64,000 bases of DNA from Mucilaginibacter myungsuensis (GTDB lineage: Bacteria; Bacteroidota; Bacteroidia; Sphingobacteriales; Sphingobacteriaceae): NCBI RefSeq assembly GCF_015222005.1, contig NZ_JADFFL010000003.1, positions 186,001 through 250,000 on the forward strand, read 5' to 3'. A program made the position numbers and the translations under genes. The notes below the pieces were generated by a model, which had not been told where the DNA came from, did not search any database, and was given only the letters and a program-made list of their open reading frames with translations. Positions 58,060 through 64,000 of this stretch are shown here, piece after piece. How positions within the stretch are numbered: position 1 is the first letter of the stretch; the number at the start of each line of letters is the position of its first letter.

Positions 58060-58458
58060 CTACTTTTTCTCCTCTGCTTCTTCTAACTGGTTCTTCAACA
58101 CGGCAGCCTCTGCTTTTTCTACCACGATGCCCTGGCGGAGCAATCCGTATAAACTCATATACATATTGGCCACCCAAACCAACGAGAAACCGGCAATAAT
58201 GTAACCACGCCAATCGTCAAGCAGTAATTTAAACCCCGTCAGCGCCAGGAATAGGATGGTGACGTAATGACTAAAGCAGTACTCGCAAGTAAAAAGGTAA
58301 AAGAACTTACGCTCGATGATGGTCTTACCCTGGTGGCAACGCTTGGCGCAATACTCGCGCGGCTCGCGAAAAACCTCCTCGTGGGTAACGGTCCAGGCCA
58401 CACAGGCAATTGGGATAGCCAACAAGAATAACCATATGATCTGTGTGGTAAGCGCCAT
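58060..58458 (-). CDS. Membrane protein with Cys-rich cytoplasmic/periplasmic loop, 132 aa
   Basis: Membrane protein with helices at about 4-22, 62-80 and 87-107. The loop between the first and second holds EYCAKRCHQGKT and CEYCFSHY, with four cysteines that could bind metal or form disulphides. A charged coiled coil ends the chain (KAEAAVLKNQLEEAEEKK). ATG at 58458 is chosen over the open extension to 58533. Family not recognised. Confidence 0.65.
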   Translation of the reverse strand: MALTTQIIWLFLLAIPIACVAWTVTHEEVFREPREYCAKRCHQGKTIIERKFFYLFTCEYCFSHYVTILFLALTGFKLLLDDWRGYIIAGFSLVWVANMYMSLYGLLRQGIVVEKAEAAVLKNQLEEAEEKK

Positions 58459-58626
58459 AGTTTGCTGTTTAACAGAATGTACAACAAGGATCGGGGGAAA
58501 TTGATTGAGCATATTGATCAAGACGCAGATCACCCCACTAAATGTCGCATTCGGCTATCACAACAATATGATGATACCTTATATCTTTACATCAACAAAA
58601 ACGCTAAAATAAAACACGATCAAATT

Positions 58627-59052
58627 ATGGAAACCTCTAACAAAACAACCCTCACCGTTTCGGCTACCATTAACGCGCCCGTAGCTAAAGTTTGGGAATA
58701 CTGGAACAAACCCGAGCATATTACCCAATGGTGCCAGGCATCACCGGATTGGCATGCGCCGTATGCCGATAACGACCTGCAGGTTGGCGGCACTTTTAAG
58801 ACCACCATGGCAGCTAAAGATGGCAGCTTTAGCTTTGATTTTGGCGGTGTTTACAGCGAGGTTGAGGGGCACAAATATATAGCCTACGCAATGGGCGACG
58901 GTCGCGAGGTGAAGATCAAATTTGAGGCCGACGGCGACACTACCGCCGTGACCGAAAGTTTTGATGCCGAAACGCAAAACCCCATAGAAATGCAGCAAGC
59001 CGGTTGGCAGGCCATCCTGGATAACTTTAAAAAGTATACCGAAGAGAATTAA
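58627..59052 (+). CDS. SRPBCC-family protein (AHSA1-like)
   Basis: Small cytoplasmic protein of 141 aa with the START-like fold. TLTVSATINAPVAKVWEYWN at the N-terminus, then HITQWCQASPDWHAPYADND, the signature of AHSA1/activator-type SRPBCC proteins, and a final VTESFDAETQNPIEMQQAGW helix. These bind hydrophobic ligands; no ligand can be assigned. ATG at 58627 is preferred over the long open extension to 58462, which reads unlike a protein start. Confidence 0.92.
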   Translation: METSNKTTLTVSATINAPVAKVWEYWNKPEHITQWCQASPDWHAPYADNDLQVGGTFKTTMAAKDGSFSFDFGGVYSEVEGHKYIAYAMGDGREVKIKFEADGDTTAVTESFDAETQNPIEMQQAGWQAILDNFKKYTEEN

Positions 59053-59147
59053 GCAATTAATATCGGTATCTTTATAACGCCGCTATTGAAACACAAGGGC
59101 GGCGTTTCTGTTGTGTAAGCGACCCGTAATTAAGCATATCGATATTT

Positions 59148-59534
59148 ATGAAACGCATTTGGATCATCATTTCAGCAGTAGTTATCCTGATACTCATCGG
59201 CGTATTTTACTACCGCTACTATTACGTGTTTGGCGACGGTGTTAAAGCCGGCACCATGAATTACTTTGTACACAAAGGGTATGTCTTTAAAACTTACGAG
59301 GGGCGCCTCATCCAAAGCGGGATCCGCAGCCAAGTGCAAGGCAACATCGGCACTAACGAGTTCATGTTCTCGGTGACCGACCCTAAGGTGGCCGAAAAAC
59401 TGAACCGCAGTGCAGGCGCATTTATAGAAGTTCATTACAAAGAATACCTGCACACCCTGCCATGGCGCGGCGTGAGCGAATTTGTAGTGGATAGTGTGAT
59501 CACAGTAACGCCGGTTAGCCCTGTACAGCCTTAA
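59148..59534 (+). CDS. Membrane-anchored hypothetical protein, 128 aa
   Basis: An N-terminal anchor helix (IWIIISAVVILILIGVFYY) is followed by a domain with GDGVKAGTMNYFVHKGYVFK, TYEGRLIQSG and FIEVHYKEYLHTLPWRGVSE. Similar small proteins with a KGYVFKTYEG core are widespread in Bacteroidota and have no established function. ATG start. A bidirectional terminator follows. Confidence 0.75.
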   Translation: MKRIWIIISAVVILILIGVFYYRYYYVFGDGVKAGTMNYFVHKGYVFKTYEGRLIQSGIRSQVQGNIGTNEFMFSVTDPKVAEKLNRSAGAFIEVHYKEYLHTLPWRGVSEFVVDSVITVTPVSPVQP

Positions 59535-59554
59535 GATCTTTTTCCAACGCAAAT

Positions 59555-59594
59555 AAAAAAGGCAGGATCATTGTGATGATGATCCTGCCTTTTC
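59555..59594. terminator. Bidirectional terminator
   Basis: A stem of at least 14 bp (AAAAGGCAGGATCA around 59557-59570 and its complement at 59580-59593) with A and T runs lies between the convergent 59148 gene and the OmpA gene. Confidence 0.88.
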
Positions 59595-59611
59595 TGTTTA
59601 TGAACTATTTG

Positions 59612-60154
59612 TTATTTCTTCTTGATCTCTACCCTGCGGTTCAATGCACGGCTTGGCTCATCACTTCCTTTGGCAACCGGGTTGGCTTCGCCGAAACCCT
59701 TGGCTGTGAAAGCATCAACAGAGATACCACCATTTACCAGGTAAGTTTTTACGGCGTTGGCCCGCTCTACCGATAGTGACATATTGTGTTCGGGAGTACC
59801 TTCGTTAGATGCGTAACCATTTAAAGTAAAGGTGGCCGAAGCGTCTTTCTTCATTTCGGCAACGGCTTTGTCCAGGATCTGGTATGAGCTGGTCTTCAAC
59901 ACAGCCGAATTGAACTCGAACTGGATATTTTTAAAGTTATAGTCCGGTTTCAATATCGGCGACATCGGTGCGCCTGCATTAGCTTCAGGCTCCGGTGCTT
60001 TTTGCTCTTTTGGCGGTGCTGTTACGGGTGCAGGCTCGGGCGTGGCTACCGGCGGCGTTGGTTGTACTAAAGGTTTTTTGGCTTTACAGGCCGGCACTAC
60101 GGTCACTGCTGCCAGGGCTATGGCTAATATAAAAAAGCTGCTTTTTAATTTCAT
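59612..60154 (-). CDS. OmpA-family lipoprotein
   Basis: Peptidoglycan-associated type protein of 180 aa. Lipoprotein signal ending VVPAC, then a Pro/Ala/Glu linker (about 27-65), then a C-terminal OmpA domain: FEFNSAVLKTSSYQILDKAV, LNGYASNEGTPEHNMSLSVE, RANAVKTYLV, GFGEANPVAKGSDEPSRALN, RRVEIKKK. It anchors the outer membrane to the cell wall. Divergent from the hydrolase at 60351 with about 200 bp between. Confidence 0.93.
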   Translation of the reverse strand: MKLKSSFFILAIALAAVTVVPACKAKKPLVQPTPPVATPEPAPVTAPPKEQKAPEPEANAGAPMSPILKPDYNFKNIQFEFNSAVLKTSSYQILDKAVAEMKKDASATFTLNGYASNEGTPEHNMSLSVERANAVKTYLVNGGISVDAFTAKGFGEANPVAKGSDEPSRALNRRVEIKKK

Positions 60155-60350
60155 GATAGATATAATTTATTCGGTTATAGAACGGGGTTTTACTTTTCAA
60201 ATTGCCGATCGCCTATCGTTTCGTGTTAAAAACAGCAATTGGCGACGGCACTTATTGAACAAAGATAACAGGCTAAATATGTTTGCAAAATTTAATTTTC
60301 ATGTAACACTTTCTTGCCGATGTGGTCTTTAAGGGCAATAACTTGCTACA

Positions 60351-61859
60351 ATGAAGATCCACATTATAACAGCCCTTTTAATATTCACTATTGGCAGCGT
60401 TAGCGCTCAAATGAAGCGATACACGCCCAAAATAGAACCATGCGATTGCCGCTTTAAAATAGACAGTAGCTTTGTAAAGATCCTGCCCGACTATTTGAAA
60501 ACCACCTACTCCGAACCGTTCCCCAAGATAGACAGCAGTTTTAAGACCCGGTGCGGTTACCTTATCGTGCCCGAGAACCGGAACAAGCGGAATGCTAAAA
60601 TAGTCAAACTACCTTTCATTGTGGTAGAGAGTAAGAACCCGAACAAGAAGAAAGATCCGGTGCTATTTACCGCCGGTGGTCCAGGCAACAGCTCGCTCAG
60701 TTGGGCCTTGAATATCACCAAGGATGAACTGATCAACAAGCGCGACTTTATCGCCTTTGAACAACGTGGCACACGCTACGCCATACCGAATTTGCGGGTG
60801 CTGGATCTGGATGTAGCCATTAAAGAGTCGTACCGGAAAAACCTGAACAAGGACAGCATGCTGATCGTAGGCATCACCAAATACAAAAAAACGCTGGAGC
60901 AAAAAGGCATCGACCTGAGTGGCTATAACAGCGACGAGACCGTATCCGATATCCACGACCTGCTGACCGTGCTCAAAATAGATTCTGTCAATCTGTTAGG
61001 CGGATCCTACAGTGGCGCTTTGATGACGGCTGTTTTACAAAAAGATCCGTCGAGGATACGCTCGTTGGTCTTAGATTCGCCATTGCCGATGTTCGCGGCG
61101 ATAGATGAGGACGAGCCGGCAAATTTCAACGCGGCTTTGCAGGAACTCTTCCGCCGTGTTGGGCGCGACTCGGCCGATCAGCAACGCTATGGCAATATGT
61201 ACCAACGGTTTCTGACTTACTTTAATGGCATCACCAGCAAAACCTTCTATCTGTCCTATCTGGAAAAAGGAACCACTGATAGCCTCAAGATCGCCTACAC
61301 CAAAAACGAATTGCTGATGGAGGTGCTGGATGCCCTGTCCGACCAAAACAAACGCAAGGATCTGGCAGCGATAGTCAACCAGATGATCGCCGGGAACCAT
61401 GCACCCTACGTTAAACATTATTTAGACGAACTTTTCCGCCGCAACTCCGCGCCCGATGGTATGCGGATCGCCGTTAGCTGTGGCGACCAATCGGCCTATC
61501 ACAGCAAGGAGGTGGTGCAAGATTTGTATAAGGCTTACCCCTACCTTACTAATTTCAGGATACATGATGTGCCACAGATCATGTGCGATTGCTGGAAAGT
61601 GCCACCTACCAAGCCGTCGACCAAGCTACCCTACTATTCTTTAAAACCCGCCCTGCTGGGCGATGGCGCTTTAGATCCGAATTGTAGTCCGCTTTACCTA
61701 TCGCGCCTGAAACACTATATGCCCAACGCACAAACCTTCCTGTTCACCCAAAAAGGACATGGCGTTGGCGGCAAATACTGGAAAGAGATGATGCTGAAGT
61801 TTTTAGATGATCCGTATAGAAAGATATCATCGCCAAGTGCAGAGGTGGTGAAGTATTGA
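60351..61859 (+). CDS. Secreted alpha/beta hydrolase, tripeptidyl-aminopeptidase-like
   Basis: Exported serine hydrolase of 502 aa. Signal peptide about 1-19 (TIGSVSAQM). Oxyanion segment TAGGPGNSSLSW, nucleophile elbow LLGGSYSGALMTAVL (G-x-S-x-G), and the catalytic His in FTQKGHGVGGKYW near the end. The layout, with a long cap and a C-terminal TAP-like part, fits peptidases of the tripeptidyl-aminopeptidase group. It may cleave peptides or esters in the periplasm; the substrate is unknown. Confidence 0.88.
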   Translation: MKIHIITALLIFTIGSVSAQMKRYTPKIEPCDCRFKIDSSFVKILPDYLKTTYSEPFPKIDSSFKTRCGYLIVPENRNKRNAKIVKLPFIVVESKNPNKKKDPVLFTAGGPGNSSLSWALNITKDELINKRDFIAFEQRGTRYAIPNLRVLDLDVAIKESYRKNLNKDSMLIVGITKYKKTLEQKGIDLSGYNSDETVSDIHDLLTVLKIDSVNLLGGSYSGALMTAVLQKDPSRIRSLVLDSPLPMFAAIDEDEPANFNAALQELFRRVGRDSADQQRYGNMYQRFLTYFNGITSKTFYLSYLEKGTTDSLKIAYTKNELLMEVLDALSDQNKRKDLAAIVNQMIAGNHAPYVKHYLDELFRRNSAPDGMRIAVSCGDQSAYHSKEVVQDLYKAYPYLTNFRIHDVPQIMCDCWKVPPTKPSTKLPYYSLKPALLGDGALDPNCSPLYLSRLKHYMPNAQTFLFTQKGHGVGGKYWKEMMLKFLDDPYRKISSPSAEVVKY

Positions 61860-62085
61860 TAAGATGCCCGATGGTGGCATAAGTTTCCCCAGCCATGTTT
61901 CCAAACTGTCGATCTACCATTAAATAACGGCTTCGTCAGTGGCGTTATTAGGTATTTTTTAGCTTTATCCGTACATTCGGCACGTTATATGCTGCTACCG
62001 GCATAGGTCGGCACGGATTATTGTCCGCACCGGCGGCAGGCTACCCGATCGGCCTGATGAAAAACGACCGCATAACGCTACAACT

Positions 62086-63534
62086 ATGGGCTCACTTCCG
62101 TACAATAAAGACTTAGGTACCAAACAAAAAGCATTAACAATTAACCTTGATCCCCCTATCTATGGTTCGTTTGCCGAAATAGGTGCAGGTCAGGACATTG
62201 CAGCTCATTTCTTTAAGGCCGGCGGCGCGGCGGGGACCATCGCCAAAACCATGTCGGCGTACGACATGACCTTCTCTGACAGTATTTACGGCATCCCCGA
62301 AGTTAAACGTTACGTAAGTGAGCAAAGGCTAAAAGCAATGCTCGACCACGAGTACGGCCTGCTGATAGAACGTTTGGCCGGCAAACGTGGCGAGAATACT
62401 ACTTTTTTTGCCTTGGCCGGTACCTTTTCGGCATTGAATTATCAACGTACCAATGACGGCCATGGCTGGATGGGTGTGCGTTTCCAGACCCAACCGGGCG
62501 GCATACCAAATGATGTGATCATTCACGTTAAGCTAAAGGATAACGAGAATAACCTGCAGCAACAAGCAGTGGGTACCTTGGGCGTAAATTTGTTGTTCGC
62601 CTGCTTTTACTACCGTGATAAACCGCTGGATTTTCTCCTATCATTGATGGATGAGTTATCGCGCGAGCGCATTCAAATAGATATGATCCATTTTGAAGGG
62701 CCGGAGTTTAACAAGGTGGACAACCGCTTGATGAGTTTATACCTGGTAAAGTATGGAATGACGGATGCGGCACTGTTCGGTCCGGATGGCAAGAACAGGC
62801 AAGCATCCGAGGTGTTGTATAAAAAACACATTGTGATCGTACGCGGCCGCTTCCGTCCGTTAACTAATGTTCACGTCGATCTGTTCAAACTTGGTGTCGA
62901 GCAATATAAACAGGAACCTGATGTAGACAAGGAAAACCTTGTAGTATTGACCGAGCTTACGTTACAATCGCTCAAAGAACGGGATGCCGACGAAAGTGCC
63001 TCTATTGACGAAAAGGACTTTTTAGACCGGGTAGATATCCTTTGCTCTTTGGGACAAACGGTATTAATATCCAACTTCCACGAGTATTATAAGGTGGTCA
63101 ATTACCTGTCCAAGGTCACTAAACAAAAGATCGGTGTAGTGCTGGGTTATCCCAACTTAGAATATATATTTTCCGAAGAACATTATCGCGACTTGCAAGG
63201 TGGCATCCTGGAGTCCTTTTCTTCGCTGTTCAGTCGTAAAGTTAAACTATTCATTTACCCTACCCTACGCGACGGTGAGATACTGAACACCAGCAAATTT
63301 ACTTTGCCGCCAAAGTTGATCGACCTGTATGAGTATTTGTTAGCTAACGATAAGATAGCTGACATCTGCAACTACAAAGAAGAGAACCTGAAGCTGCATA
63401 CCGATAAGGTGTTAGATATGATCAAAGAACACCAAAGTGGCTGGGAAGAATTTGTGCCTGCTGAAGTAGCCAGCATTATTAAGGAGCGCAGCCTGTTCGG
63501 TTACGCCGGCGAGGAAACAGCCGTTGCCGAATAA
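62086..63534 (+). CDS. Conserved hypothetical protein, 482 aa
   Basis: Large soluble protein, no signal peptide or membrane segment. Ordered features: ALTINLDPPIYGSFAEIGAG, HFFKAGGAAGTIAKTMSAYD, VIVRGRFRPLTNVHVDLFKL and VLISNFHEYYKVVNYLS. I recall proteins of this length and opening motif in Bacteroidota and some other bacteria, without a proven function. ATG start; the spacer upstream (61860-62085) has no supported gene. No assignment is made. Confidence 0.8.
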   Translation: MGSLPYNKDLGTKQKALTINLDPPIYGSFAEIGAGQDIAAHFFKAGGAAGTIAKTMSAYDMTFSDSIYGIPEVKRYVSEQRLKAMLDHEYGLLIERLAGKRGENTTFFALAGTFSALNYQRTNDGHGWMGVRFQTQPGGIPNDVIIHVKLKDNENNLQQQAVGTLGVNLLFACFYYRDKPLDFLLSLMDELSRERIQIDMIHFEGPEFNKVDNRLMSLYLVKYGMTDAALFGPDGKNRQASEVLYKKHIVIVRGRFRPLTNVHVDLFKLGVEQYKQEPDVDKENLVVLTELTLQSLKERDADESASIDEKDFLDRVDILCSLGQTVLISNFHEYYKVVNYLSKVTKQKIGVVLGYPNLEYIFSEEHYRDLQGGILESFSSLFSRKVKLFIYPTLRDGEILNTSKFTLPPKLIDLYEYLLANDKIADICNYKEENLKLHTDKVLDMIKEHQSGWEEFVPAEVASIIKERSLFGYAGEETAVAE

Positions 63535-63550
63535 GTAAGGCCTGTTTTTG

Positions 63551-63748
63551 CTATTCTTGTTTCAATACCGCCATTATTTCGGCTTTGATCTCGTCGGGAC
63601 AGTTGCCGGTGACCTCAAAGCTTCCGATATCCATATTTACAGAGATAGATCCGCCGCATGCGCTTAGTTTTTGGCGTAATTCCGGACTTAGTTTCTTGAG
63701 CATAAGTTCCTGCATTTGCAGTTCCTCACGGCTGGCAATGCGTGTCAT
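63551..63748 (-). CDS. Small hypothetical protein, 65 aa
   Basis: Acidic helical N-terminus (REELQMQELMLKKLSPELRQ) followed by a beta-rich part SVNMDIGSFEVTGNCPDEIK with one Cys in GNCPDEIKAEIMAVL. Convergent with the 482-aa gene, 17 bp away. Family not recognised. The 252 bases after it, to the window end, hold no supported gene. Confidence 0.6.
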   Translation of the reverse strand: MTRIASREELQMQELMLKKLSPELRQKLSACGGSISVNMDIGSFEVTGNCPDEIKAEIMAVLKQE

Positions 63749-64000
63749 AATGTTTTTAATTTGGGTAGATGTAATTATTCTTTATACGAATAATTTTAAT
63801 TAAAGATATAGCTTAAAGGAATACTGCTAAATACCTAATTGAAGTAGTTTTTGCGTGTTAGGAAACCTTATTTGCTTTGACAGAAACCTATGTAAACCCT
63901 TAAATGGGTGATCTGCCAATGCCAAAATAGCTGAATATAATACCAATTACGTACAGCAAACGGCCCGGCGATCCTGCTTATCTTAGGGTGAACCAGTTAT

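Noticed and set aside
58462..58626. N-terminal extension of the SRPBCC gene
   Set aside because: The extra 55 residues overlap the promoter region of the divergent gene and do not belong to the fold, which begins at the ATG at 58627.
63749..64000. A coding or RNA gene at the right end
   Set aside because: Only AT-rich spacer with a weak ATTATTC/GAATAAT inverted pair was seen; no supported frame and no tRNA-like fold.

Overview
The window looks like chromosomal DNA of a Bacteroidota bacterium, most probably Sphingobacteriaceae close to Mucilaginibacter or Pedobacter. The signs are LytS/LytTR and HisKA_3 two-component pairs, a CarboxypepD_reg plus OMP-barrel protein of the TonB-receptor type, DUF1080 and DUF4382 proteins, a NdpA-type nucleoid protein, promoters of the TTTG/TAnnTTTG type, and weak or absent Shine-Dalgarno sequences. 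The taxon is inferred from gene content, not from a marker-gene comparison. No rRNA, tRNA, CRISPR array, transposase or integrase was recognised.

Layout. 0-3.4 kb: a small hypothetical gene, then a membrane protein / histidine kinase / LuxR-type regulator operon and two small genes. 3.5-9.4 kb: a LytS-type kinase with a Gly-rich outer loop, its LytTR regulator, a secreted Gly-rich protein and a large outer-membrane receptor-like protein. 9.7-19.0 kb: a nearly complete pentose phosphate pathway (ROK glucokinase-like protein, tkt, rpiA, tal, a HAD phosphatase, gnd, zwf, pgl); only rpe is absent. 19.1-22.7 kb: four envelope or secreted proteins. 22.78-26.4 kb: a duplicated tail of pgl followed directly by a visibly AT-rich two-gene cassette (HEPN-like protein plus a 974-aa protein with two P-loop ATPase domains), the best candidate for a little-described defence system. 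26.5-30.8 kb: YtxH-type proteins and an operon for a DUF1080 protein and a beta-propeller protein with a type-1 copper domain. 31.0-32.5 kb: two toxin-antitoxin-like modules side by side, zeta type and PIN type, the PIN toxin frameshifted. 33-44.3 kb: aconitase, small membrane proteins mixed with broken copies of a DUF5655 gene, an SDR and a Crp/Fnr regulator, lspA, ndpA, mnmE, a pirin and small proteins. 44.4-50.3 kb: a tripartite RND efflux operon. 50.6-64 kb: tsaD, a tamB-like giant gene, a second Crp/Fnr regulator, truA, SRPBCC and OmpA proteins, an alpha/beta hydrolase and conserved hypotheticals.

How parts work together. The pentose phosphate block carries glucose through glucose 6-phosphate to 6-phosphogluconate and ribulose 5-phosphate (zwf, pgl, gnd) and interconverts the sugars (rpiA, tkt, tal). 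The RND block forms an inner-membrane pump, adaptor and outer-membrane channel. The LytS/LytTR pair probably senses envelope events linked to the Gly-rich protein and receptor beside it. mnmE, tsaD and truA all modify tRNA, though they are not one operon.

The intergenic DNA is unusually structured. At least five spacers hold long imperfect hairpins whose arms are built from a short word repeated two or three times, with a different word at each site; others hold REP-like hairpins. Several duplicated fragments (pgl tail, aconitase terminator, DUF5655 gene start) show local duplication and decay.
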